From Rhypophila decipiens (taxonomy: Eukaryota > Ascomycota > Sordariomycetes > Sordariales > Naviculisporaceae): a stretch of DNA of 64,000 nucleotides. Both the position numbers and the translations under genes were made by a program. Shown piece after piece: positions 35,956 to 48,281 of the stretch. The notes beneath the pieces were generated by a model, which was not told where the DNA came from, did not search any database, and worked only from the letters and a program-made list of their open reading frames with translations. Position 1 is the stretch's first letter. Each line of letters begins with the position of its first letter. The stretch lies in the NCBI GenBank assembly GCA_033297075.1, contig MU858136.1, positions 62,001 to 126,000 on the forward strand. The letters are read 5' to 3'.

Positions 35956-38955
35956 ATGGCGTTCTTTGATCCGTCGGCAACGATGGGATGTTAACGATAC
36001 CCTTGTACTTGTGCGATTTCTGGCTGTCGGTTTATTGATTGTATAATGACTGCATGACACGACTTGGACGACCTCCTTTTGATTAGCGAAAATGCTTCCC
36101 GCGGCTCGTTGGTTGGCAATTATACGGTTGTTTTGGACTCCGGGCGCTTGGGGAAAGGAGCGCCAACTGCGGTTTTCTGGTTTGTTGGTGACCTGGGGGA
36201 CATATCTGGGCTCTTACTTTGAGTGTGCCATGCATTTACGGCTATTGGGGGCCTCGCAAGCTCTCACTCGTTGGACCTGAGGTATTTATATATGTTTCTT
36301 TTCTCTGTTTCAAAAAACCTGTCGACTCAGCACCGATTTGAGTTGTGTGCTGGCTATGGAGTTTCATGTTGGCGCAATTGTCTTTTTGGGCTTGGAAAAT
36401 GGTTATTGGAGATGGTTGGTTGCTGTGAAGGAACTTCGATCGGGCTTCCTTTGTCTTGGATGCTGGAGGGATCTTTCTTGAAGTAACGGTGAGCCGCGAG
36501 CTGCCCTTGGCGATGAAATCAAGGAGGACGAATGTCTGAGTCAAAAAGTCATCGCCGGGACACTAACGACTAAGCCTGGTTTCGGTGAGGGGTTTCAGGG
36601 GAAGTGTCGGGCGAGCCAGAGCATGGAGTGTTCAATTTTTTTTGGCTGCTTTTTCCTCGGTTGCAGGAAGATCGGACCGAGGACGGGAAAATCATCGAAG
36701 ACAAAAGCTCAAAACAATTGCGAGGCGATGAAGTGGTTTTAAGGACAGGCGCTTGGATCAAAATTTCAGGAGCTTCTGGAGAAATATATGACGGATTCGT
36801 GTACATTGGTTTATGAAAACCTTTTTTCTTTTCTCTTTCTTTTCCGTTTATAACAGGACGATCACTTCGGTATCGAGTCTATGTGGGAATACAACTACGG
36901 CACGGTTGACTGAGAATCCGGCATATTGTCGAATCCGCCTCTCATGGGGGTATGAGAAGATGGCGATGGCGACATTGCCAAAAGTGGAGGTGCGGTTCTC
37001 ACAGTTGAGGCCTCCACACTCTGCAGCGCCAGACCGCCTTTTGGAAAGGGGTCTGTGTGAAATTAAAAAAAAACCAAAATCAAGAACTGTCAAAATCATT
37101 TTGTGTGCTGTTGCATAAGAAGTTGGTGGGTCCTTCCGCTCCTTGGTTTTTTTTTGTTGAGCTTCATCCCCTTGGAGGGTTTATTCCCCGTGATTGGGCA
37201 ATGGGCACACGGTTAGGGTACCATTAAACTGAAGTCCGAACCCAGAAAAGGAGGAAGAAAATAGTTTTCCCGTTCCGGTATCTGTGGCAGATGTCACCTC
37301 AGCCTGTCACAGTCTCACAATTTGAGTTCTGGCCGTCGAGTGCTGGAGCCTCTAGGACATCCTCCACTGGTCCAGGCCTCTCGGACACTAGCGTCCAGGG
37401 AAATCAAGATAAGAGGACCCTTCTTACATGTTTGGCAGGGGTCGTAGCCCGTAACCCCCTGTATATGGCATTGTTGGGACTTGGCAGTTTGTCCGTTGAG
37501 TTTTCTTTTTCCTCTCCTTTTTCACCGTTGGCTTTTTGTTTCTTGGTTGACGGATTATGACGACTTTTCCTTGAGATCATGAGGTGATTGATGGACCGGT
37601 TTTGTCTTCCTTTCCCTCAATTTGCCTTCTTCTCGCCGCCGCTTGTACTCTCTTAGTTACGGATATGCCGTACTGTACGCAACCCAAGAAAATGGCAAGC
37701 CAAGCATGGTACTGACCCAAAGTCAAGCATGCGATTCATCCTTTTCTCCATCCCCCAGATTTTCTTGACATTTGCGGAGGTGGTCCGAGTCAAGAAGCTG
37801 GAACCAACCTGGCCCAACAGAGATCAGATCTGAGACTTGCGGTTATAAGGCGCATGTCGAAAATGTCAAGTGATTTTGTTTCGTTCTTTCTCCAACACCT
37901 CCCAACAGTTCTGTGGCTTCTGTTGCACTGGTTTGGCAAAGATGTTATTTTATCTTATGCCGGGATCTGACATGTGGCTGTTACCTTTTTTTTCATGCAG
38001 GCAAACATGCATACCTACTTCAGGTATTCGGATCTTATCCGTTATTCCGTCAAGCCAGTGAAAGAAAAGAACAAAGATCTTTGCAGAACCAGCAACGTAT
38101 CTGAGTGTCAGACAGACGGTTGCAAGTACGTAGAAAAAGAGCTGTTTCATCAAACACGCATGCACTGCACAAACCGACAAAAGGGGATACCGGTCCACAC
38201 AAGAGGGCCAATTTCCATTCCGTCGTTGTTTCCCGTTGCAAGTCACAAGTCACAAAGGAGAAACCCTCAATGGATCTGGATCCTGATAAGTTTTTTTTAA
38301 GCTCCTCTCGGTGCTTCTCACTAGCGTAGCCGGACCCGCCCCCCCTTGCTTCGGGTTCCCACGCAATCTTAAACCTTTCTCCTTTACAAACGGGGATCCA
38401 GCATGTTGGCTTTGATCCGGTTCTGGTTGGTTGAATCCGGTCCCCATGGTCAAAAAGAAGAATGGCGTCTCCGTTCCATGAGAAACTTTGGGTTCCTTGT
38501 CGATTAGATTGTCACCGGCAGGGATCCCTCCCGGGAGTGCAGCACCGAGAGCGGATGGAAGAGCGGATTCTTCTTCAATCTCTTGTTACTCGGCGAGGGG
38601 TGTGAGCAAGGTTCTGTTTAGGGGTCCTGGGGGGGCTCACTTTTATCTTTTTGGTACTGGTTCGATTTCTACTTTTCCTCTTTTTTTTTTTCTGGCTTTG
38701 CCGTTCTGGAGCTTATCCGTTTTTTTGTCTTGCCTCCTTTTTTTCCCGCTTCTGTGCTCCTCGCCCCATTTAACTTTTTTCTCTCCCTTCCTCCCGCCTA
38801 CTTTTCCTCCTCCACCTCCTCCCCTCCCTTTTTCTTTTTACCGAGACCTTCTTTCTGCCCACTCGACGGAGAGACCAGACAGAAAAGTCAGCCTTGATCA
38901 GCCACATCCTCCTCTCCGAAAGCCAATCTTGGGTAATTAGCACGCCATTGTCAAC
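35956..38955. promoter_or_regulatory. 3 kb intergenic region with pyrimidine-rich desaturase promoter
   Basis: No gene is seen between the transcription factor and the desaturase. The last 300 bases before the desaturase, about 38640-38830, are strongly C/T-rich on the plus strand (runs of T and CCTCC). Such pyrimidine tracts are usual just upstream of transcription starts in highly expressed fungal genes. Confidence 0.5.
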
Positions 38956-40335
38956 ATGGCGCCCGCGGGGATGACAACGACGATCGCCGCCGGCGAGGCG
39001 AGACAACGCAAGACCACCGAGGCCAAGCTGGAATTGGCTCCCCCGTCGCCAGTTGAAGAGGGCAGCAAAACCTTGGGAGGCCCCGTATACCCAGATATCC
39101 AGACCATCAGGGACGCAATCCCGGCCAAGTGCTTCCAACAATCGTATGTGCGATCTTTCGGATACCTGGCACGCGACCTGCTTCTGATCTCGTCCTGGGC
39201 CTGGGTTGGCCTGACGTATGTCCCCCAAATCGAGAACTCCAACTTGCAGACGCTCGCTTGGATCGCCCATGGCTATGTCCAGGGCTTGTTCTGCACTGGC
39301 CTCTGGATCCTGGCCCACGAGTGCGGTCACGGTGCCTTCTCCCCCAACCAGGTCGTCAACGACATTGTTGGCTGGTTCACCCATTCGCTCCTCATGGTGC
39401 CTTATTTCAGCTGGAAGTTCTCTCATCACCGCCACCACCGCTTCACCGGCCACATGGAGAAGGACATGGTCTTTGTCCCCCGCCACATCGAAGAGAAGAG
39501 CAAGCGCCGCATCACCAACCTGTACCTCGATGCTGAGCTGCTCGAAGACACCCCCATTGTCTCATTCGTCAAGCTCATCTTCCACCAGGTCGCCGGCTGG
39601 CAGATGTACCTGCTCTTTAACGTCTCGGCCGGTCCCAAGAGCAAGCAGCGCGAGGACGGCAGCTGGCTGCGCGTGAGCCACTTTGAGCCCACCAGCGCCG
39701 TCTTCCGCCCCAGCGAGGCTGCCTACGTTGCCATCACCGATCTCGGCCTGGGCCTTGTCGCCTATGCCGTCTACCTTGCCGCCGGTGTTGTCGGCTGGAA
39801 GACTGTCTTTTTCATGTACATTGCCCCGTACATGTGGGTTCACCACTGGCTCGGTAAGTAGCTGCCTCTAGACCAGGAGAACGAAAAGAAGAAGAGAGTT
39901 ACCATGTTCCTAACCATCAACCATCGCAGTGGCCATCACCTACCTCCACCACACCCACCCCGACGTCCCTCACTTCGACGCCGAGAGCTGGACCTACGTC
40001 AAGGGAGCGCTCGCCACCGTTGACCGTGACTTTGGCTTCATTGGCAAGCACATCTTCCACGGCATCATTGACAAGCACGTCATTCACCATCTCTTCCCGT
40101 AAGTTTCGAGTCCTTGACAGACCATCAAGAATGCCTTGCGACTAACACCACCAACAGCCGCATCCCCTTTTACTATGCCGAAGAAGCCACCGAGGCCATC
40201 AAGCCCGTCGTCGGCGACCTGTACCACCACGACGGACGCTCGTTCATCGGCCAGCTCTGGCAAAACTTCTGCAACCTCCGATACGTCGAGAAGGATCCCC
40301 TCGTGCCTGGTGCGCTGAGATGGGCCAAGAACTAA
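38956..40335 (+). CDS. Delta-12-type (oleate) fatty acid desaturase
   Basis: Three exons, 38956..39853, 39930..40098 and 40158..40335, encode 414 residues; introns are GTAAGT...CGCAG and GTAAGT...AACAG. The three histidine boxes of membrane desaturases are present: HECGH (121-125), HHRHH within HHRHHRFTGHMEKDMVF (157-161) and HVIHH (349-353). Hydrophobic pairs flank the boxes as expected for an ER membrane enzyme. Family knowledge: FAD2-type enzymes convert oleate to linoleate on phospholipid, using cytochrome b5 as electron donor. Box spacing and wording fit the delta-12 group. A closely related omega-3 desaturase cannot be fully excluded without a tree. The pyrimidine-rich leader suggests strong expression. 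Confidence 0.9.
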
Positions 40336-41088
40336 GAAGGATAGGAGTCTGGAATTTGTCGCATGATAGAGTATAGAAAATAGAGGAGGGTAATCTCTCT
40401 GGGGAGAAGAAAGCAGGACAGGGCAAGGAAATAATGAACAAAACAAGACAAGGACAAATAGACTATGCATAGCATGCGTGCATCATAGATCAAGAGTAAC
40501 GGTACTTAGCATATTATTGCTCTTTGGGCTGGGAGTTTTTGGTTCTGCTCTTGCAAGGTTGCGTGCTTGTCCAACCAATGGCGATTCATCTGGCTTGTCT
40601 TTTATCATTACTTTTTGTCTCGGGTCGTTATCAAACATTTTGATATCCATAGAGGGAGGAAAGAGAAATGAACAGCATGCTTTTTAACAAACGTGCGAAT
40701 GGACAGAGAAGAACATGGAAGGAGGAGCTGACTTATAAAGGAACAGCTTCCCCGCTGATACCATAAACAATGAACTGGATTGGTCAGGTTTTATCACCTT
40801 CTCTGCTCCTCCGCCTTCTCGTGAGGGGGAGCCAGTTCATGTGACCACGAACATGGCAACTGCATGGAATTATCGCTAATTTACATTATAATCAAACCAA
40901 CAAAACATACCTCGCGGCTGAGTGTGATATTGTACAGGTGTAGCTTGATTATTTCTCGTTTCCTGATGACCTTGGAAAATGCCATGTATGCTACAAATTC
41001 TAACCCTCATCAATCCCCAACGGAACTCATCCACCGCAGCACAGTCCATTGCAGTCACCCATCCTCTCTTCCATGACCGCAGTAGACC
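40336..41088. other. Intergenic region between converging genes
   Basis: About 750 bp between the 3' ends of the desaturase and the MOSC gene. Nothing notable is seen. Confidence 0.5.
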
Positions 41089-42426
41089 TCACAAACCAGG
41101 CCAATCCCACACACTCCGCTCCTCAATCCGGCGAGTAACCTGTACCTCATCACCAACCGAGACCCAGACACTCTTGACGGCATCTTCGCCCTCAAACTCG
41201 GATCCAGAGTCAAAATCGACAGAAGCATACCTCCCAAAAACAGGACTCCATTTTGAACCCTTATCCACCCTTCGATCTTTCATCAACTTCTTCAGCACAC
41301 TGCCCAGCTCACCCTCGGCCGGGCGACCGGTTTCATAGTCTACGTTGAGACTCGTGCATCGGACGCAGTTTCCCGTTAGGAGGAGTGTGACTTTCCTTGC
41401 CTCTGTTTGTTTTTCTCTAGTGGTGATTTCCAGCTCGCCCCAATAGTCCTCATCCCATGCTGGGGGCGGGACATCTTGACCGGCGACGACGAGGTTAGGG
41501 CGGAATTTGTACATGCCTACTTCCAGAGAAGCTGGCGATGGGGTGCTGGCTGGCTGTGACAGTCGAGAGGAGACATCGTTGAGAGAGGACTCCGAGGCTA
41601 TGAGGAGCGGTGCCACGTCGGTGAATGTCAACCACGGGGCTGGCTCATCCTTTGGTTTTGATGTAGTAGCGGAAGAGATGTAGGACGTGAGGGAGGATAT
41701 CCAGCCCCTTGTCGCGGTCCCAGGCTTCTCGGCTTCTTCTTTGGGCGACGAGGCCTTGGATTTCAACTTTGTAGCGTCAAGCGTCTCCCCCAGGACAGGC
41801 CGCTTCCCATCGCCAATGTAGACCAGAACCACTGGGATCCCAATACACGAGGCGAACCACTCATCATAAGCACCCCCCATGCGGTAAGCACTCGCAGGGC
41901 TGCCATGAAGTTCCACATCAACACATTCCAGAGTCGAAATATCTGGTTCAAGCGGGACTTCCAGCTTACTCGGGACTGTAGATAACTTGGACCCAGTCTT
42001 GTTGGCAGAGTCTTCATCGGGCCGTGAACCCTTGGGCGGGTTGTATTCCACGATTATCATGGATTTCTTGCCATTCCTATCATTGCCGGCTGTAGATCCC
42101 TCGTTTGGGATGGTGGCAATCCTCTGGTCGAACAAGGCACATTGCGGATAGTGGCTCAGCTGCATCTTTTCCCATTTGTTGTTGGGCTTGACGGCGTAGA
42201 GCATGAAGACCCGGTCATGTTTGATTCCTTGGGGCGTGAGCTCCGCATTGTTGAGGGAAATTCCGCGGAGGGATTTGATAGGGTAGACAGTGAGCTGTTA
42301 GACAGTTAGAATCTCAGTTCACGATTGATTTTGTAGAATTAAGGGGAATAGGCCCCTAGACTAAGCTGTAAGGAGGAGGTGAAGTGAGAAGGGATGATAT
42401 CTTACGGATGTGATTCTCAGAGTCAT
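41089..42426 (-). CDS. MOSC-domain protein (mARC-like)
   Basis: Two minus-strand exons, 42406..42426 and 41089..42294, encode 408 residues; the intron starts GTAAGA and ends CTAACAG. The start MTLRITSLTVYPIKSLRGIS is the N-terminal MOSC beta-barrel signature. The C-terminal half holds FRPNLVV and GNCVRCTSLNVDYETG, the conserved region with the candidate molybdenum-ligand cysteine. Family knowledge: these proteins resemble mitochondrial amidoxime-reducing components and the C-terminal domain of Moco sulfurase, and carry or transfer a molybdenum cofactor. A Lys/Ser/Thr-rich insert near the middle is probably a loop. The substrate is not predictable. A TATATAAAG element lies about 75 bp upstream of the start codon. 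Confidence 0.88.
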
Positions 42427-42858
42427 TTCTCTGGTTCTTTGATAGTCTTGCTGAATTAGATAGCCTATGAATGTTCAGTTGACAATAAATGTGTTTCGTT
42501 CTTTATATATGGTTTAGGTCGTTTATAAGGTTTGATATATCAAAGTTGAACTGAGAGAGAATTCAAACCCAGATAAAGACCTCCTAGTGATACATGTGCT
42601 ACTAGTATCCCTACTAGTGAGTCATCAATCCCCAGATAAGCCCGACAAAGCGGCATGGAAGCCCCCAATCGTGACTTGACAAAAATGCGGAGCCTCTTGG
42701 GTGTGTTCATCATGCAGCTTTTCTGCATGCACAAAAGTCCTGATGGTTGTCTTGTTATTCCTAATCGGGCTATAGATTCCACCGTGGCACTGCATGTAGG
42801 GCGTGGGAATGACTATCACTGGGCGTAGGTGCCACGGACTTCTGACAGCACAGTAGTA
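42427..42858. other. Intergenic region, kinase to MOSC gene
   Basis: About 430 bp between two co-directional minus-strand genes. It contains the MOSC candidate TATA box and two copies of CTACTAGT 14 bp apart near 42600. Confidence 0.5.
42501..42510 (-). promoter_or_regulatory. Candidate TATA box of the MOSC gene
   Basis: ATATATAAAG on the minus strand, 75-84 bp upstream of the MOSC start codon at 42426. Confidence 0.45.
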
Positions 42859-44260
42859 TTATATCCTAAACCAAGCATGATCGAGAATGTCTTCGGCTGG
42901 TAACCGCTTCTCGGGGTTGTATTTGAATATCCTCCGCAAAAGGTCTGCAAACACCAGCGTCTCGGCCTGGGAGATGGCGTGCTTTGGATCATGAGCAGTT
43001 GCGTCGGCCAGCGCTTCCTCGATGGCCCGGGGCCGGAACGGCTGGCTCGAGTCCCTCCTCCCAGTCGCCCACCATTCTAACCTCGTAGGGCGTCCATCGT
43101 GGTCCATTTCACTCTCAAAGTACTGGTCTCTCGCCTCCCATGTCGTTGACCACCAGGGCTCGGAGAATTTCCCCAAGACCTGCACGATCCGCGCGAGGTG
43201 TTCGTCGGGATCGTCGTCAGGCAGATCAAACAAGCGCCTGCCGGTGCGTATCTCGAAAAGAGTGCATCCTAGTGCCCACAGGTCGCTTTCGATACCTAGT
43301 CTCTTATCTAGGATGTACTCGGGAGCTCGGTACTCTTGCGGGATTTCAAGATCTTCGGGCAGATCGTTGACATCAAAGGACTCGCCAAAATCAGCTACAC
43401 ATATCCTGTCTGTGAGGAGCTTGAGGCGAGCCTCGATCCCACACCGTAGTTCCCAGTTGATTGGTTTTACGAGGTACTTGGGTGCCGAGGGTGGCCATAG
43501 TTCGCAGCTGGAGTTAGTGGCCACTTGGACGAGCCTCGTTGTTTCGGGAACTCCAAGCAAAGTTGAGATTTGTGATTCTGACAGGCCAGCTAGTCCTTGG
43601 ACCCTGATGAGGAGGTTCACAGCCCGGAAGTCTACCAGTGGTTCAGGTTAGCAAAAGGACTGAGGATCAACATCAAAGAAAAAGCCACCAACCTCCATGG
43701 CACACGCCGTGCGAATGCAAGGCAGCCATTGCTCTGACTACCTGAGCGCAGAGCATTCTCAGCCCCTTGGCAGAGTCAGCCAGATCCAGAAGCCCCTTCA
43801 GTTTGGATACCGGTGGTCCGAGGACCGGATAGACCAGAGCAAAATGATGGCCATTGGGGCCGTGGATATCGAATCTATCAATGGGCAGACTGAAGTATTC
43901 TGCTTCTTCCCTCTTTCCCAGACCCTGTCTGATCAGATGGTAGACCCGTAGCTCATGGCATTCGTTGATGGAAGCATCGGCCATCAGGACCTTGACGGCA
44001 AAGTACTGAGGCTTCATCTCCAGCATGTCACGGCAGAGCCATACATTGGCATGACCGCCGACCCCCAGCTTGTCCACGACACGATACTGGTCGTTGAGCA
44101 TGTCGCCGATGTGCACCGGGTGATGGCCTCCTAGCTCGTAGTCGTACACATTTTCGAGGCCTTGGACGGGTTCCTCTATCCTCAGACCGTTGTCTCTGAA
44201 CTCGCCAAAGCTCTCATGCTGTGATGAGCCGACGGTCAGGGCCGGACTGAGCTCTGCCAT
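42859..44260 (-). CDS. SRPK-like Ser/Thr protein kinase
   Basis: Exons 43693..44260 and 42859..43631 encode 446 residues. The intron (43632..43692) interrupts the catalytic loop and splicing restores CHGDFRAVNLLI. The reading frame is open to 44266 but the first ATG is 44260. Motifs seen: glycine loop LGVGGHANVW (65-74), ATP-binding lysine AVK (K90), catalytic HGDFRAVN (Asp190), DFG (270-272) and YRAPEY. The catalytic-loop Lys is Arg and the HRD Arg is Gly, variants common in the expanded SRPK-like families of filamentous fungi, which usually remain active. Canonical SRPKs phosphorylate SR splicing factors; these relatives are mostly uncharacterised, so substrate is unknown. Confidence 0.87.
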
Positions 44261-45204
44261 GGCCAAGATGAGGTCGTGCTGATGTCGTGGTGATTATGTA
44301 TTAAGAATCGAGGTTACAGTTTGATGACAAGACTGATGTCGGCTGAAATGGAGGAAAAAGTAAAGAAAAAGCAAATCCGGATATAATACTCAAGTCATGG
44401 TGGTACAATGATGGAGGAAAAAGGAAACAAAACGGAGAGAATAAAAACAGGCCTGGCCGACTGGTCTGACATGTTCTGGGATGTAGTAATTCTTATCACA
44501 GTTTTTCCAATCCCATGGGTCCAGACTTCAAAGATGAAAACAAGATGGAAAAGTTCAGTTGTTGATTACAGGAGCTTTCAGTTGACATATCCCAACTTCC
44601 CAAGACACATTGGACATGCTAAGAAGTCGTCCAAGAAGGGTAATCAGACGACTCGAAACAAAACTCACATGGGTCGTGAAGGCAAGACGGCAACGGCCCA
44701 GGGGGAAGGGGTGGAATTCTGTTGCGCCGCCTCCTGGAGATCTTTGTTTCACAGTTTTGGGCATGTTTCTGGATGGGAGCCACTGTAATTGGACGTCCCG
44801 GGGCTTCTGGAAGCTCGCTAGAATACCAGCCACGTATCAGGCCCACAACGGCTGAACTCTGGCAAGACCCTGAAATTACCGTCAGACGGGCGCTGTAACC
44901 CCCCTGTAAATTAACTTTACCGACCCCTGGGGGTATGATGACATTCATCATATCAAGTTGATGATTGATGACCAAGAAGTGAGAGGACATTGATGATGAC
45001 AACTTCACAAAAACAACTTCATGCTTGGATGCTGGTAGATGGCAGCATCCACACGGACTTGTTTACTGGTGTAGCTCCCCATTTTTACAGGAAGTAATTT
45101 CGGCGGACAATAAAAAGAAGATCGAAATATCTGTAACGTAGTCATCACTGTATCTATTCGCCCGTCTTACGCCCCTCCCTTCATTGACCTCAACAACCAG
45201 CGCA
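44261..45204. promoter_or_regulatory. Divergent intergenic region between kinase and hydrolase
   Basis: About 940 bp separating two divergently transcribed genes, so both promoters lie here. I see no strong TATA box and no further gene; small overlapping ORFs on both strands are not convincing. Confidence 0.45.
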
Positions 45205-46306
45205 ATGGAAGACCAAACAATCTCACTAACCACCAAGTCAGGCGCATCTCTGAAAATCTCAACCTTCTTTCCACCTCCATCAAAAGAAGAACAGAACAAT
45301 CCGCTCAAACACACCCTCCTGGTCTTTCTCAACGGCCTCATCCTGCCCCGCAGCCTCTGGGCCGAATCCATCTACCACCTCCTCAGCCTCCGGGCCAGTT
45401 CCCATCTTCCCGCAGGCATCATAACCTACGACCGCTACGGCCAGGGCGACTCCGATCCTGATCCCTCCGACCCCCCAGATACCCCATACGGCCATGACGC
45501 CCTAACCATCATAACAGACCTGCACCAGCTCCTTACCCAGGTCTCCCACCAGTTTCTAAAAAGACGCCTCGAGAGTCTGGAATTAGTATTCGTCGCCAAC
45601 TCGATAGGATGTCCCCTCGCACGGCTATACGCAGCCCGATACCCGGGCTCAGTGGCCGGGGTCTTGTGTCTCGATTCGATGATGGCCAACTCGGACTTTG
45701 TCGATTCTTTATTTCCTGATCCTGACGATGCTGCTTTTGAGAGTGGGAAATTACCGCCTGGTATTTCGGTCGAGGATATTCGCTTTGCTAGAGAGCGGTT
45801 CCGTGCTTTTTTCCACCCGAGCGTGACGAACCCTGAGCGCTTTGATCGGAGGAACATGGCCAAGTTACTTCCTCGTGCGCATGGTCCCGTTTTGCCGCCT
45901 GTTGGTGGGACGCAAGGTAGACGGCCCAGGGTTGTGGTTGTTGGTCATGATGCTGTCGAGTTTGCTCGACAGTCTGAGGAGGTGAGTTTCTTGTTTTGTT
46001 TTGCCTTGTCTTTTTATTTGATGCTTCTTGACGAGCGCGAAGAGAGACTTTTGCTAATGTTCTGCTCGCCCATAGGGTTCATTAGCAGTCCCTAAACGGA
46101 TCACAAACGCCTATGTTGATCCCGCTTGGAGCGAGTATAACAAGGGCTTGACCCAACTTGGTGAGAGTCAAGATCGGACAAGCCCCGAGGGAGGCAATGT
46201 CAAGATTGCAAAAGGCTGTGGTCATTTCATCCAGAAAGACGACCCAGTGTTTGTGGCAAGAGAGATCAGTACTCTACTAGACTATCTGAGTCGGACACCA
46301 AGCTGA
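45205..46306 (+). CDS. Alpha/beta-hydrolase fold protein
   Basis: Exons 45205..45981 and 46076..46306 encode 335 residues; the intron is GTGAGT...CCCATAG in phase 0, and the frame is open upstream only through a TTG, so ATG 45205 is the start. The order is hydrolase-like: VFLNGLILPRSLW (oxyanion-side loop), ITYDRYGQGDS, nucleophile elbow VANSIG with Ser133, and GCGHFIQKDDP with His309. The elbow reads A-N-S-I-G where the usual pattern is G-x-S-x-G. An Asp in VVVGHD may complete the triad. No signal peptide is seen, so it is probably cytosolic. The substrate is unknown, and esterase, lipase or carbon-carbon hydrolase activity cannot be separated from sequence. Confidence 0.85.
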
Positions 46307-46645
46307 TGGTCACAGTTGATGTTGCATATCGGTAAGGTTGAGATCAGTCTGGTTAAGGTTCAAGTTTGCGCCTTGCTCCTTGCTTCTTTGCAAACCTACT
46401 ATTAAGTTATGGTATATCCATCCCAAACTCTCCATTCCATTCTCTTCCAACTTAATAACCCAAAGCTAAGTATATAAAAGTCAGATTACGATTAGCTATT
46501 GTCCTGTCCAAAGTTTTATCCGTTATGGAGGAATATAAAGACACTTAATCCAAGCTGTTGTTGAGAATTTCATGCTCAAAGTAATCCAGTACCAAACACA
46601 AACATCTGGCGTCCACTCCCACCTTTACCAAACCAATCCTGCACA
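46307..46645. promoter_or_regulatory. Intergenic region with candidate TATA box
   Basis: A TATATAAAAG element lies at 46471..46480, about 170 bp before the start of the next gene. Nothing else is seen. Confidence 0.4.
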
Positions 46646-47248
46646 ATGGAGGACTTCAACAGCCTTACTGACATCCTCTTCACCCACAACTCAGCTGGCG
46701 TGGCCCACTTCCCAGCCGAATTCCACCGAACCTGGCACGACGAAAGCTGGAGCCACTTCTTTCTTGTCCGCCAGCGCCTCATCAACAGCAAATATTTCCG
46801 CAAGGAGCTCTTTCCCGAGGGTATCGAAAGCATCTCCACTGCACCGGATGAGAGCTTTGTCGCTAATGTGGTACTCTATCTGCTCGACCGGCTCCCTCCA
46901 CTCCAGGCGGACGAGTCCTTCCGCCCTGCATCTAAACTGCCCACGATAGCTGACTTGCTTGGCTTGTTGGGCCGGGTCCTCAATGACATTGATATCGAGA
47001 TCTTGGAGGGCACAATCTCCGTGGCCGGGAGAGTGATGGCGGTAAAATTTCATCCGGCGAGCAAGCCGGATGGGCAGAGTTTGCGTTGTGGGAGGAGGGC
47101 ATACGACCTTGGGGAGTTGACCGTTGCTGGGGTTCTGGCCTTGGCCTTTGTGTGTCGTGTGGTGAGGTTGGCTGAGCAAGACCAGAAGGAGACTTGTGAG
47201 AGGAATTCGAGGATTCTTGAGAACAGAAAGCCCAAGTCGAAATTATAG
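46646..47248 (+). CDS. Hypothetical protein, 200 residues
   Basis: A single-exon ORF starting MEDFNSLTDILFTHNSAGVA and ending RKPKSKL. It lies just downstream of a clear TATA-like element and has a uniform codon pattern, which supports it as a real gene. I do not recognise the family. A Cys pair lies near LRCGRR, and one hydrophobic stretch near the C-terminus (LTVAGVLALAFVCRVVRL, about 158-175) could be a membrane segment before a charged tail. No catalytic motif is seen. It sits between a hydrolase and an oxidoreductase gene, but nothing in the sequence links them. Confidence 0.65.
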   Translation: MEDFNSLTDILFTHNSAGVAHFPAEFHRTWHDESWSHFFLVRQRLINSKYFRKELFPEGIESISTAPDESFVANVVLYLLDRLPPLQADESFRPASKLPTIADLLGLLGRVLNDIDIEILEGTISVAGRVMAVKFHPASKPDGQSLRCGRRAYDLGELTVAGVLALAFVCRVVRLAEQDQKETCERNSRILENRKPKSKL

Positions 47249-48281
47249 GCGACTGAGACTCTCTGGATATACATCGACAACAACACTGACTGTGAACTCG
47301 GACCAATTCCGAGAGAGAGGATAACGACATTCCCTAGATACCATCATCAATCTATCTATGCCATCTTACATCTACAGACATCACGGAACCTGTTGCCCCT
47401 ATGTCCATATGAAAGTCATAACCGAGCACCCTTTGTCAAGACAATGAGCAGTGTAATATGTAACCCTTAGACTACATCCAGCGGCCTTGTCCCCCAAGCC
47501 CGAGTTATACTCGTCCATATCCGCAATCCTTTCCGTACTGCTCCGTATCTCCTTGGACTCTTGAAGTATGGAACTCGCTTGCCAAATACGGAATGCGAAC
47601 TTGGAGATGCGTCTGCGAGGTATCATCAAGGCAAGCGGCTCTTATTCAGCAGAGGCCTTGGCATTGGCATTTCTCCGGGTAAGACGGGAAACCCGAGTAC
47701 CGTGCCGACCCGAACCGCAAGTCATTCATATTTGTAAAAGTTGCATCTCCGCTGCTATGTACGCAGGAGGCCGTTCTTAGCTAGGATACTGCCATCAATT
47801 ATTGACTCACTCCTAAAGGTCCAACAGTCCAGTGTTAGCCCCCCTTCCGCTTCGGCTCGTAGTTATCAAGGCAGCAGACTGTTTACAAATCGCTGCCAGA
47901 TTTCTCTGCCGAATTGGGTCTCGTATCCTCGCAATGGCTCGCCTTTCCGAAAGAGGTACTTGTTTGACTAACAAAGACACAGCTCCCTGTCGATAATTGA
48001 AGCTGCGGCGTGATCACCGGGCATCGGATGCCCAGAAAGTCGCGACATGACAGGAGATGTTGCTTTCCATCATGATTCTGAGTGAACCCGGTTCATAGCC
48101 TATGACGGACCAAAGTGTATATAAAGGGGCCGGATGACCCTCTCGGATTGACAATGGCCAAAAAACTCAAATCACCTCCATACCAACACATTACCATCAT
48201 CATAGCGAACAAAGACCTACCTTGCCGGTTGCAGTAACAACACCCACAGCACATCAAATCCATCACTCACAAGAGAGACAT
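47249..48281. promoter_or_regulatory. Intergenic region with TATA box of the MDR oxidoreductase
   Basis: TATATAAAG at 48118..48126 lies about 155 bp before the upstream ATG (48282) of the next gene, a good fungal core-promoter spacing. A TGCTCCGTA variant of the dispersed motif is near 47540. No gene is seen. Confidence 0.45.

Noticed and set aside
38770..39486. 238-codon minus-strand ORF
   Set aside because: It is antisense to the desaturase exon 1, which has all its histidine boxes.
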